64,000 nt of DNA from Candidatus Brachybacter algidus (GCA_016711705.1 JADJSK010000003.1:310001-374000), one strand, 5' to 3'. Counted from the first letter of the stretch, positions 17,877 to 25,959 are shown. Notes: a model not told the origin generated them from the letters alone. Made by a program: numbers and translations.

Positions 17877-19159
17877 ATGGTCATCGTTTGTTTCGGTCCG
17901 GGCCCTGTATTTAAAGGTGGAATAGCCAATTACAATACATCGCTTGCAAAGGCTTTTGATAAAAGGAGTGATTGTGAAGTGCACATTGTCTCGTGGACGC
18001 AGCAGTATCCTGCTATTATCCCAAGAGAATTCAAAGATCTTGCAAGTAAAAAAGATCAATTGGAAGGTACTAATATCAAGGTACATTACCTGACCAATTA
18101 CAACAATCCGTTGACCTGGACCAATACTGCGAATGAGATCATCAAACTAAAACCTGATGTGGTTATATTTCAATGGGCGATAGCGATTCAGGGGCTCCCA
18201 CTTGGTTTTATAGCAAAAAAATTAAATAAAGCCGGCGTTAAAACCGTGTTTGATCTGCACTTTGTAATTCAGAAAGAGCATAGTTCGATCGATAAAAGAT
18301 TCACAAAATTTGCGTTAAAAAATGGTAAGAATTTCATCACCCATGCCCTCAAAACATTCAATGAATTAAAGGAAGTTTTTCCCGAAACCAATTTTCAATT
18401 ATTTGATAAAAATGAAGTTATTGAAACTGAAAAATTGAGATCGAATGGTCAATTACCTGTGATCAATTTATATCATCCGGTGTATGATATGTTCAAGCCG
18501 GTGCCGAATTATGACATCGAAACATTCAAGGCGGTGCATGGATTGAAAAACATGTATTTCTATTTTTTGGATTTATTAGGAAATACAAAGGTCTTCATAA
18601 CGTTATTCCTGCATTTAATTTATTGGCTCAAAAAAGAGATGATGTATCATTGATTATTTGCGGTGAATCCTTTTGGAAAACTTTGGATAAATCAAAATTA
18701 TCGACTCGTATCAAAACAGGACTTTTCGGGTTGGCAAAAAAGATCTTCCTCAAAAAGTCAGATGACGAAAGTGAGTACAATCCACTTGCCTTAATTGAAG
18801 AATTAGGAATACAGGATAAAGTCGCTGTATTTAATTCGTTTGTACCAAATGAAGAAGTGCACAAATACTTCCAGGTGAGTGATGCTGTTATATTATTTTA
18901 TGATTATGCCACGCCGTCCGGAGTAGAATCTATTGGTTACAACTTTCAGATGCCCATCCTTGCTACGCGTGTAGGACACTTTCCGGAGACAGTTGTCGAT
19001 GGCTACAATGGTTACCTGGCCGCTTCTGATGATATCGAAGACATGGCTGCAACGATGGAGCGTTTTCTAGTGCATCCTATTGACAGGGCGAATGTGGCGG
19101 AGACGAGTAAGGATATGAGTTGGGAGAATTATGCGAAGAGGGTGGTGGAGTTGGTGTGA
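17877..19159 (+). pseudogene. Glycosyltransferase family 4-like gene, single-base frameshift
   Basis: Two overlapping frames make one GT4-like protein of about 427 residues. The first part starts at 17877 (CFGPGPVFKGGIANYNTS, VVIFQWAIAI, DLHFV) and the second ends at 19159 (LIICGESFW, FNSFVPNEEVHKYFQVSD, GVESIGYNFQMPILATRVG). Adding one A to the five-A run at 18546-18550 restores an unbroken reading, GLKKHVFLFFGFIRKYKGLH, which contains the typical FGFIRKYKG motif. The enzyme would add a sugar to a surface polysaccharide after dTDP-rhamnose synthesis by its neighbours. The one-base change in an A run may be a sequencing error, in which case the gene is intact. Its 3' end is partly duplicated at about 22556-22681. 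Confidence 0.82.
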
Positions 19160-19261
19160 ATCGACCTGGTTCATTTAAGATTTTAATTTCTAAAAAACTA
19201 ATATTTTTCTCCAAATTCTTTAAATACCCAAACATAAATATAAAAACAAAATAAAGTTAGA

Positions 19262-19299
19262 ACTTCCCCTCTTGAGGGGTGGCCAAAGGCCGGGGTGTC
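19262..19299. repeat. Intergenic repeat with GGCC palindrome (copy 1)
   Basis: The segment contains CCCCTCTTGAGGGG (a hairpin), then GGCCAAAGGCC and CGGGGTGTC. A close copy (TTGAGGGGTTGGCCAAAGG, CGGGGTGTC) is at 40811-40840. No coding capacity. Confidence 0.7.
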
Positions 19300-19413
19300 A
19301 ATAACAATTTATATAATTAAGAACAAGTTGGATTTATTAGAATAATTACAATTGGTAGTATTGACAAACATGGTAATATATTATTAGGTATTAGTTATAC
19401 ATTTCTTCTTTCT

Positions 19414-19611
19414 TCAAGACATAATCGTTGAAAAGTTAGTTTCCAGCACTTTTGAAAGCTGAGTAATATAGACAGCCCACATAGCCGTCTCCCCCATCTC
19501 CATCCTTTGTAAAGCTGATTTTGAGATGTGCAACTTGCTGCTTAACTGCTCGAGTGACCATCCTTTTTCTTTTCATAGTTGGCGTATTTTGGCTCCTATT
19601 TTTTTGTTCAT
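19414..19611 (-). pseudogene. Small XRE-family helix-turn-helix regulator with internal stop
   Basis: Read from the ATG at 19611, one frame gives MNKKIGAKIRQL, a TGA (19575-19573), then KEKGWSLEQLSSKLHISKSA and LQRMEMGETAMWAVYITQLS up to a TGA at 19416-19414, 65 codons in all. Apart from codon 13 this is a typical XRE/Cro helix-turn-helix, with the recognition-helix region SKLHISKSALQRME. A single CGA-to-TGA change would explain the stop. It may be a dead regulator of the decayed island genes that follow. Confidence 0.6.
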
Positions 19612-19956
19612 AATTTGTTTGAAGATTATATATTGTAAAGTATAATGTAGGCTAAGTGTGGTGTTGCTGCAAATATAAGCGATAATATTTGAGAATATGC
19701 CATATTATTTATAACTATTTTTTCAAATTTCCCAATAATAAGGAAATTTATTTGTAAGAAAAGAAATACCTTAGCGTTATAGAAAGGAAATCATCAAGGA
19801 TTTCAAACACTTAAACTAAAAGATATTAAATTGATAATCATTTTTGATTGGCAAGTCACATGTATTATATGGTAATTCCATCAATGCCAACTTGAAACTT
19901 TTGCTAAGGTGGAGTGTGAATGTAACGGATAGTTTATTTAATTAAATTTTATAAAA
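19612..19956. other. AT-rich intergenic region, no gene seen
   Basis: 345 bases between the broken XRE gene and the precursor-peptide remnant. Very AT-rich; no coding potential, promoter consensus or clear repeat recognised. Confidence 0.5.
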
Positions 19957-20223
19957 ATGAAAACAATTATTTTATGAGTTTTAGATCCTTTGCAAGAATT
20001 TTCTACATTCAATCTAAAAGATATTTCTGGAGGAAGAAGTGTTGTTTGGAGGGATGGTTCCTCAGCCTCTTATTTGGGCAGAACTTCAAGTATTGATGAA
20101 GAGCAAGTTACCACTTACTCCTCACTTCAAGAAGCTTATGATGAAGGCTGTGGAGGGCCATAATAGCAAAATGGTTGTACTGGTGGAGTATACGACTGTG
20201 GTGATGGAACACCATTATTTTAG
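19957..20223 (+). pseudogene. Double-glycine leader peptide (natural-product precursor) remnant
   Basis: One reading frame from the ATG at 19957 gives a peptide-precursor-like sequence with stops: MKTIIL, TGA (19975-19977), VLDPLQEFSTFNLKDISGG (Gly-Gly at 20029-20034), a core containing SSASYLGRTSSIDEEQ and ending EAYDEGCGGP, then TAA TAG (20161-20166), then QNGCTGGVYDCGDGTPLF and TAG. An amphipathic leader ending in Gly-Gly followed by a Cys/Gly-rich core is what GG-type RiPP precursors of Bacteroidota look like. The frame staying meaningful across three stops suggests decay by point mutation. A truncated ATP-grasp-like gene downstream supports the reading. Confidence 0.5.
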
Positions 20224-21084
20224 AATATTTTTCTATATTATTCTATTTTCTGTGACAAGTATCAATTGCTGGTCACAGAATTTTACGAATTATTATAACG
20301 ATAGAAATGAAGCTATTCATAATTATTATGAAGGGAAATTAGAAAAAGCCGATAGTCTTCTTACGGTAGCATTTAAAAAAGTTAAACCGTTAGGTAAAGA
20401 CGTATATTTTGCAGCAGTTGTAAGTGCTAAAATGAAAATATACAAAAAACAAGAGATTTGCTAAAATTTTCTTGTGTACTTAATGGTATTTCATTGAAAT
20501 GGTTAAAGGAAGATTCTGCAATTTTTAGTAATGTTTTTACAAATTTTGAATTTAATAGATTATTAGATACAATTGTAATAACTACCAATTTAAATTATTA
20601 TTTGTATGAAAATAGTAAATTTAATACGATGAATTACAATTTTTTTGATTCTCTTTTATTTATGGACCAAAAATATCGAAGCGATTTTAAAGATTCCACA
20701 AATATAACAGAGGAGCAAAAATTGAAGTTGATGAAAGTAAATGATGACATAGTTCAAAAAAAGTTGATGGATTATGTTGAAGAATATGGGTGGCCAGACT
20801 ATTCTGAATTATTAACTACTATTCTTATTCATTTTTCAGAAGAAAATTACTTAAAATATAAAACTATTCTTTTGCGTGAAGTGAAAATAGGTCATCTGGA
20901 CCCTTTTTGGTATGCCAGAATGTGCGATAGATTGGAAAAGATACTTTATAACAACGATTGTACTTATGGTATATGGACGAAATCCAAATGTGGTAAAGAT
21001 ATAATAAGAACGAATAGATTGCAAATTGGATTGAGCCTTTATTATGAGGGGCCGTTTAGGACATTCAAATTAGTTAAGAAATGA
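20204..21084 (+). pseudogene. Exported protein of the island paralog family (copy A), frameshifted
   Basis: The frame starts at the ATG at 20204 with a signal peptide (IFFYIILFSVTSINCWSQ), then a TPR-like region with NYYEGKLEKADSLLTVAF. The frame breaks at the six-A run 20444-20449; one extra A restores KIYKKTRDLLKFSCVLNG and continuity to the stop at 21084, about 293 residues. C-terminal features are FMDQKYRSDF, TILIHFSEENYLKYK and DPFWYARMCDRLEK followed by YGIWTKSKCG. The Asp-Gln-x-x-Arg, (Ile)-His and YG-T/W features recall the DUF6624 family (from memory). Three homologous genes occur at 21572, 22739 and 27715. Its stop overlaps the next ATG (ATGA). Function unknown. Confidence 0.6.
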
Positions 21085-21335
21085 TCTTAATATGTGCAAA
21101 TAAAGATGACTATAATATAAAACAGGTTTGTGAATGGTTGCTTTACCTAGGTCATAAATTTATTTTGTTGTTTAAAGGAGAAGATCATATTAAAATTATC
21201 AAAATAAGCATTCACGAAGGTACTTTTGTTTTTCAAATAAATAACAGCAAGGTATCAACGTCTATATCTGCAATTAAAAGACCTCATAAAAAGTATTTCA
21301 GTAAATCACTATATTCAACTACTTACAGATGTTAA
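21081..21335 (+). pseudogene. Truncated ATP-grasp peptide maturase (GwsG-like) N-terminus
   Basis: 84 residues that begin like the preATP-grasp domain of grasp-with-spasm peptide maturases: MILICANKDDYNIKQVCEWL, then KFILLFKGEDHIKI, FVFQINNSKVS and ISAI where the family usually continues with a WYRR motif. The similarity stops there and the frame ends at 21335, so the ATP-binding domain is missing. ATP-grasp maturases form amide or ester cross-links in precursor peptides. It overlaps the preceding exported-protein stop by four bases (ATGA). A short frame from 21329 (MLKKILINDTWHFSEFTNYT) overlaps its end and is unidentified. Family call from remembered N-terminal pattern only. Confidence 0.45.
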
Positions 21336-21571
21336 AAAAAATTCTAATAAACGATACCTGGCATTTTAGTGAATTTACTAACTATACACAAAAACTCATA
21401 AAAAAATTTGGCATGTAAATTGTATAATACGTAAATTAAAGAAAGTTAGGGTTTAACATCTAACATTTTTATTTCAATCCAAATTTAACCCAAAAAGAGG
21501 GGAAATTGACTGCCGAAACTTGAATAAATAACTTTATACCCTTTAATGAATTATTTTCAAAAGTATCAACA

Positions 21572-22549
21572 ATGCTGATCTCCCTTTTAAATTCTATATT
21601 AATTACATTCATGTTGACTTTTTCGGAAAGCAAAGAGAGTGATTACTTCTACTTAATAAATAAAGCAGAGATTGCTATTTGTGATGGTCAATTAGTTGAT
21701 GCATATAAATACTACAATCAGGCAAATGAAATCCACCAATTATTTACAAGGGATCTATACAATAATTGGCTTCTTGAAGTGAAATTAGGTAAAAACCTTG
21801 AAGGTAAAAAGTCACTAAACGTTTTGCTTCAGACAGTGGATAAAAACATCTTTTTAATTAATAAGAGGATGAAATTTGTATGGGAAATTCCCTATTGGAA
21901 AAATTACAGAGATTCAATACAGCTGATCATCTTGGAAGTTGATCGTTTGGCTTTGGAAGTTGAAGAATTAATGATAAGTGATCAGGCTATTCGTCAGGGT
22001 AATCTGGCATACCAAAATGATTCTATTAATACATTAATTAAAAAGGTAGATTCAATAAATTTAATGAAGCTGATAACTCTATATGGCAAATATTCTTATC
22101 CTCACGATGATTCTATTGGGAGCAATAGTCCTTGGGGTGATCTTCCAGGACATATTATTTTGATTCACAATTATCAGTGGCGCAGGGACTGGATGGATAA
22201 GGTGTTGGAAAGGAAAATTTCTGAAGGTAAGTTGGATCCAAGGCGTTTTGTTCCGGTTAATGGTCGTTTGAATAAATATTATGCAAGTCAATTTCTAAGA
22301 ATAACTGGGAATGACACTCTAGCATTCATGATAAAAATGGATGACATATCCTTGAAAAGCGATATTGATAGTGCCAGAGCAAAATTTAACCTTGAAACTA
22401 CCGATGAAAACAGGAAAAAAATCAGTTTTAATTTGGTGAATATTGAATATGCTTTTTACAATCAGAATGAGGTGCCTTGGATACCGGAAGAAATCATGCC
22501 GGAATTAAGACCATATGTTATTGAATTGCCTGCAGCAAATGGACGATAA
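21572..22549 (+). CDS. Exported protein of the island paralog family (copy B)
   Basis: 325 residues with a hydrophobic N-terminus (MLISLLNSILITFMLTF) fit for export, then helical TPR-like sequence (DGQLVDAYKYYNQANEIHQ). The C-terminal half matches the family plan: a DQAIRQ segment, HIILIHNYQWRRDWMDKVLE and GKLDPRRFVPVNGRLNKYY, corresponding to TILIHFSEENYL and LDPFWYARMCDRLE in copy A. The reading frame is intact. It stands alone between the decayed peptide locus and the glycosyltransferase remnant; 236 bases precede it without a clear promoter. Possibly DUF6624-related; role unknown. Confidence 0.65.
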   Translation: MLISLLNSILITFMLTFSESKESDYFYLINKAEIAICDGQLVDAYKYYNQANEIHQLFTRDLYNNWLLEVKLGKNLEGKKSLNVLLQTVDKNIFLINKRMKFVWEIPYWKNYRDSIQLIILEVDRLALEVEELMISDQAIRQGNLAYQNDSINTLIKKVDSINLMKLITLYGKYSYPHDDSIGSNSPWGDLPGHIILIHNYQWRRDWMDKVLERKISEGKLDPRRFVPVNGRLNKYYASQFLRITGNDTLAFMIKMDDISLKSDIDSARAKFNLETTDENRKKISFNLVNIEYAFYNQNEVPWIPEEIMPELRPYVIELPAANGR

Positions 22550-22555
22550 TTGAAG

Positions 22556-22681
22556 GCATGTCTGCCATTATGGAGTGTTTTCTTGAGTATCCGATCGACA
22601 GGGCTAATTTGGCACAGACGAGTAAGGATATTCACGATTGGAAAATTTTTGGAGGAGAGTGGATGGATTGGTTTTATTTTT
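22556..22681 (+). pseudogene. Stray copy of the 3' end of the glycosyltransferase gene
   Basis: The sequence encodes MSAIMECFLEYPIDRANLAQ and TSKDIHDWKIFGGEW, clearly related to MAATMERFLVHPIDRANVAE and TSKDMSWENYAKRVV at the end of the glycosyltransferase at about 19045-19159. At DNA level ATCCGATCGACAGGGCTAAT corresponds to ATCCTATTGACAGGGCGAAT. Only about 40 codons of homology remain, starting right after copy B of the exported-protein family. Either a second glycosyltransferase was mostly deleted, or the intervening segment was inserted with duplication of flanking sequence. Confidence 0.65.
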
Positions 22682-22738
22682 ATCTTTACTTTATCCAATC
22701 ATATTTTCTTCTAATTCCTAGTAAATCAGCAAAATACA

Positions 22739-23761
22739 ATGAGAGCATATACTTTTACTTCAGTTATAATTTTGTATTTTACAATCAATGGTTATACACA
22801 AGGGCCGATATGCAATAACTATGAGAACTTTTGGAAAGGAGAATCTTGTTTTTACAATGATCAAAAAGATAGTGCGATAATATACTATAGTAAAGCTTAT
22901 AATAATTCTCGGTTTGGAAATGTTGCTAATAGCCTGAATACAATTTCTAAAGCAGTTGAGTGTGATAGTTTTAATTTTGCAAAAAAGTTGCTGAAAGTTA
23001 GTCTAACAAAAGGACTTTTGGATACGAGTTATTATGCAAAATATTTTAAAGAGCATCCTGAAGTGGGTTTAAGTACCATTTTTGATGTTGTCCCAAGAGA
23101 TGAATATTTTAGTATTAGTAAAAACTATAATGAAAATTTAAATTTTGTTTATATCAAAGTGCTGACAGATCTGGTTTCTTTGGATCAGAAAATAAGAGAA
23201 AGCCGGGATGAATTTGATAAATATTCGAAAATTGTAGGTGCTTTAACATTTGATGCGATTTTGAAATTAATAAAGTTTAATGGTAATAAAATGCTGTCAT
23301 ATGAACAGTTAGGAATGGAGGGAAGTGATGCACTTAAAACTTTACTAATTCATTTTGAATTGGATCAATTGCTGGCTATTTCACCTTTTATAATAAAGGC
23401 TATCAAGAATGGAGAATTTTGGGCGAATGAAAATTACCTGTATCAATTGGAACGCTCCAGTATTGACGAGAATGTCCTTTTAAAAATGAATTCTCAGCGA
23501 GATTCAATCATAACTTATGGTCATAATAACTTAATGGACCAATCTCTTAAAATTTATTACAGCAATTATGGAACATTGGATTATTACATCGATCAGAAAG
23601 TAGGTGGAGTGTGGTGGCCTTTAAATCCTGATGTTGACCGGGAGGAGGTTGATATTTTAAGGAATAACCTTGGGCTTCAAACGTTGAATGAATTATTCAT
23701 TTCAAAGCCATTTGTTAAGGTAATTTCTATTGAAGATTTTATTCGCTATTCAAAGCGGTAG
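22739..23761 (+). CDS. Exported protein of the island paralog family (copy C)
   Basis: 340 residues with a signal peptide (TFTSVIILYFTINGYTQG), a TPR-like N-terminal region (QKDSAIIYYSKAYNNSRFGN), then SLDQKIRESRDEFDKY, DALKTLLIHFELDQLL, FWANENYLYQLERS, and near the end DQKVGGVWWPLNPDVDREEV. The order of the DQ-x-x-R and LIH segments matches copies A, B and D; sequence identity by eye is low but the plan is the same. The frame is intact with the ATG at 22739. Function unknown; a DUF6624-like assignment is tentative. Confidence 0.65.
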   Translation: MRAYTFTSVIILYFTINGYTQGPICNNYENFWKGESCFYNDQKDSAIIYYSKAYNNSRFGNVANSLNTISKAVECDSFNFAKKLLKVSLTKGLLDTSYYAKYFKEHPEVGLSTIFDVVPRDEYFSISKNYNENLNFVYIKVLTDLVSLDQKIRESRDEFDKYSKIVGALTFDAILKLIKFNGNKMLSYEQLGMEGSDALKTLLIHFELDQLLAISPFIIKAIKNGEFWANENYLYQLERSSIDENVLLKMNSQRDSIITYGHNNLMDQSLKIYYSNYGTLDYYIDQKVGGVWWPLNPDVDREEVDILRNNLGLQTLNELFISKPFVKVISIEDFIRYSKR

Positions 23762-23846
23762 CACTCAAAGCAATATCAAATTTTAATTTCAAGATCAATC
23801 TTCTTATTGCATAATTTTATTTATCTTTGAGGAAATTCACTTCACC

Positions 23847-24533
23847 ATGGATAACCCAAAGCTTGGTCGCTATATAGACCCACTAACCGACTTCGGATTT
23901 AAGTATTTATTTAGTAATGAGCCACACAAGGATTTGCTCATAAGTTTTCTCAATAGTGTCTTTCAGGGTAGGAAAATAATCAAGGACCTCAAAATAGGAG
24001 CAACAGAACAAATTGCCGACTTCTCCAAACATCGCGGTGTGACGGTTGATTTGTATTGTACCGGGAAGGATGGAGAGCGGTTTATAATTGAAATGCAAAG
24101 AGGCAGTCAGGAATACTTTAAGGACAGGAGTATTTATTATACATCGCGGGTTATCAATCGGCTAGTTGGCAAAAAGCGCAAATGGAATTACGAATTACCG
24201 GAAGTATATTTTATTGGAATCATGGATTTTCGGTTCAATGATAACCCAGATAGAAATTACTTTCATGATATACACTTGACAGACAGGACGAGTGGGCAAG
24301 AATTTTATGAAAAGTTGGGCTACATTTACATAGAATTGCCTAATTTTGACAAAGAATTTACGACAACCGATCGTATTGAAGATATTTCGGAACTTGATAA
24401 GTGGATATATGTGTTGAAACATTTGAGCCACTTGAATAAGGCTCCGGGATTTTTAAACAAACTGATATTTAAGAAGTTATACGATACGGAATTGTATATT
24501 TTATCAATATATTTCCGTATAATACCGAGCTGA
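23847..24533 (+). pseudogene. Rpn-family PD-(D/E)XK nuclease / putative transposase, C-terminus displaced by insertion
   Basis: 228 residues of a recombination-promoting nuclease (Rpn, PDDEXK_2 group). Seen: the family N-terminus YIDPLTDFGFKYLFSNEPHK, DLLISFLNSVF, and the catalytic core VDLYCTGKDGERFIIEMQ with Asp68 and Glu82-x-Gln84, then YYTSRVINRLV and YFIGIMDFRF. The natural reading KKL-FKIAEIVNLKNEEL is split by a 104-bp insertion after the codon for Leu at 24477-24479; the frame then runs into foreign sequence and stops at 24533. A -7-like box TATCTTTG is at 23822-23829. Rpn proteins are nucleases linked to recombination and to phage defence; the short C-terminal part can act as an inhibitor. 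Confidence 0.85.
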
Positions 24534-24583
24534 AAGTCGTTTGTCCATTTTAATGGACTATTACGAATTTCTATTCGGTGTTA
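24480..24583. mobile_element. 104-bp hairpin-rich insertion in the rpn gene
   Basis: Removing 24480-24583 joins AAGAAGTTA to TTTAAGATAGCAGAG and restores the Rpn reading frame. TTA stands at both edges (24477-24479 and 24581-24583), a possible 3-bp target duplication. The insert contains two inverted repeats: ATACGGAA pairing with TTCCGTAT, and the palindrome GTCCATTTTAATGGAC. It has no coding capacity and looks like a miniature, non-autonomous element. Confidence 0.6.
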
Positions 24584-24625
24584 TTTAAGATAGCAGAGAT
24601 TGTAAATTTAAAAAATGAAGAACTC

Positions 24626-24859
24626 ATGAGTTACGAATCAAGCCGGAAGGCACAATGGGATTATGACAATTCAATAGCTTATGCTGAAAAGAAGGCTACG
24701 GAGAGAGGAATGGAGAGAGGAATCGAGAAAGCGAATGCAGCAGTAGTAAAAAATATGATTCAAAAATCTGGCCTATCTAATGAGCAGATCTCAGAAATTG
24801 TGGAAATAAGTATTGAGTATGTTCAGAAAATTCGAGAAGAACTGGGGAGACAGGATTAA
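24626..24859 (+). CDS. Rpn C-terminal tail, copy 1 (possible RpnS-like small protein)
   Basis: 77 residues from the ATG at 24626, the original C-terminal tail of the interrupted Rpn gene. Seen: SYESSRKAQWDYDNSIAYAE, a charged helix with TERGMERGIEKANAAVVKNM, and a C-terminal helix pair LSNEQISEIVEISIEYVQKI. The frame is open upstream to a GTG at 24578 inside the insertion. In characterised Rpn genes an internal start yields a small protein from this region that inhibits the nuclease; this ATG sits where such a start would be. Two more copies of the tail follow in tandem. Confidence 0.6.
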   Translation: MSYESSRKAQWDYDNSIAYAEKKATERGMERGIEKANAAVVKNMIQKSGLSNEQISEIVEISIEYVQKIREELGRQD

Positions 24860-24860
24860 A

Positions 24861-25197
24861 ATAGTATTATAGTTAACCAGTATTAAGGATCATTGTATTC
24901 AAAAGAATCGTTCGGTATTAATAATGAATTGAATAAGAAGAGTATATCGTTGATGATGGCACAATGGGATTACGACAATTCAATAGCTTATGCTGAAAAG
25001 AAGGCATTAATTAAAAGCAGGGAAGAAGGATTTCATGAAGCAAAATTAAGTTTTGTAAAAAGTATGATTTTGAAATTAAACTTTTCAGATGAGCAGATCG
25101 CCAAGTCTTTGGATATAAGTCTAGAGTTTGTTCAAAAAATTAGAGCGGAATTAAGGAGAAAGGAATGAACAGTAATATAGTATTATAGTTAACCAGT
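24861..25197 (+). repeat. Tandem-duplicated unit carrying Rpn tail sequences (about 316 bp)
   Basis: The 21-base string starting ATAGTATTATAGTTAACCAG occurs after tail 1 (from 24861) and again after tail 2 (from 25177), 316 bases apart. Inside the tails, 24651-24697 and 24959-25005 are nearly identical (CACAATGGGATTAYGACAAT and the following bases). This shows recent segmental duplication of tail plus downstream spacer. Confidence 0.7.
24953..25168 (+). CDS. Rpn C-terminal tail, copy 2 (stand-alone)
   Basis: 71 residues from ATG 24953: MMAQWDYDNSIAYAEKKA, then LIKSREEGFHEAKLSFVKSM and LNFSDEQIAKSLDISLEFVQ, ending KIRAELRRKE. It is homologous to tail 1 over its full length but has no nuclease domain in front. 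The frame can be extended to a TTG at 24893 with sequence unlike Rpn, so the ATG next to the homologous region was preferred. The helix-turn-helix-like ends and charged central helix are kept, although the middle has diverged, suggesting selection rather than simple decay. Confidence 0.55.
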   Translation: MMAQWDYDNSIAYAEKKALIKSREEGFHEAKLSFVKSMILKLNFSDEQIAKSLDISLEFVQKIRAELRRKE

Positions 25198-25237
25198 GTC
25201 ATATTTTTTGTGTCCTAGAAGTTTTAATAATGGTGAA

Positions 25238-25483
25238 ATGAAAATTAAGATTATATCGAGTCAGGTGGCAGAATGGTATTATGAAACTTCTAAAGCTTAT
25301 GCTGAAAGGAAGGCGTATGAAAGAGGATTTTCAATTGGATTTGAGGAGGGTTTCAGAAGAGCGAAAACTAGCATGGTCAAAAATATGATTATGAAATTTG
25401 ACTTTTCAGATAGGAATATAGTTGATATAGCCGAAGTAAGCATGGAGTTTGTTCAAAAAATTAGAGCGGAATTGAATAAATAA
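25238..25483 (+). CDS. Rpn C-terminal tail, copy 3 (stand-alone)
   Basis: 81 residues from ATG 25238: SSQVAEWYYETSKAYAERKA, then YERGFSIGFEEGFRRAKTSM, VKNMIMKFDFSDRNIVDIAE and VSMEFVQKIRAELNK. It is the most diverged of the three tails but keeps all segments, including the terminal VQKIRAEL. The frame is open from a GTG at 25196. As with copy 2 there is no nuclease domain. If the small protein is an Rpn inhibitor, the three copies would be a diversified inhibitor set; this is inference. Confidence 0.5.
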   Translation: MKIKIISSQVAEWYYETSKAYAERKAYERGFSIGFEEGFRRAKTSMVKNMIMKFDFSDRNIVDIAEVSMEFVQKIRAELNK

Positions 25484-25510
25484 AAATCCTCCATTCTATA
25501 TAGAAAAATT

Positions 25511-25693
25511 ATGAATCAGATCATGCTCAAACTTCTACTTAGCATATTCTTTCTATCAATTTTCTCGGTTATGTGCTCAGCCCAGGAATTCAAATTGGAT
25601 TCTACAAATTCTTTCCTTATGTAAACGATTTTGATGGTCTGCAAGGGATTTCCATTAAAAAAATACAAAAAACTATCAATTATAATCCTTAAG
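25511..25693 (+). pseudogene. Remnant of an exported protein gene
   Basis: ATG 25511 opens a 37-residue frame with a good signal peptide (LKLLLSIFFLSIFSVMCSAQ) that stops at 25624. In the next frame the text continues sensibly (FFPYVNDFDGLQGISIKKIQ) to a TAA near 25693. It looks like a frameshifted, truncated secreted protein; its family cannot be told. Confidence 0.4.
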
Positions 25694-25853
25694 CTTCTAA
25701 GTTGATTATGTCATTGATAATCAATTGTATAAATGTATAATTATTAATATATACATTAATCTAAAACATTGATTGTTAAACATTTAAATCAATTTTCCAT
25801 TTGCTTCAATTTATTAAAATGGTTTCATTTGCTAGGCTCAACCATCGAAGTTT

Positions 25854-25890
25854 CCTTCTGACTTCTGATTTCTGACTTCTGACTTCTACC
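25854..25890. repeat. Heptamer repeat (AGAAGTC family), copy on minus orientation
   Basis: Repeated CTTCTGA/TTTCTGA units (reverse complement of AGAAGTC/AGAAATC). The same simple repeat occurs at 40358-40430 and 48051-48085. Confidence 0.7.
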
Positions 25891-25959
25891 TTAGATTGAG
25901 TAATAGCAAGACTTTTAGAATATATTTATAACACCGAAACTTTAGTTATAATCCATTCA

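Noticed and set aside
19957..20223. Reassignment of TGA to an amino acid to explain in-frame TGA codons
   Set aside because: Several sound genes in the window end in TGA (glycosyltransferase, cls, copy A), so TGA is a normal stop here.
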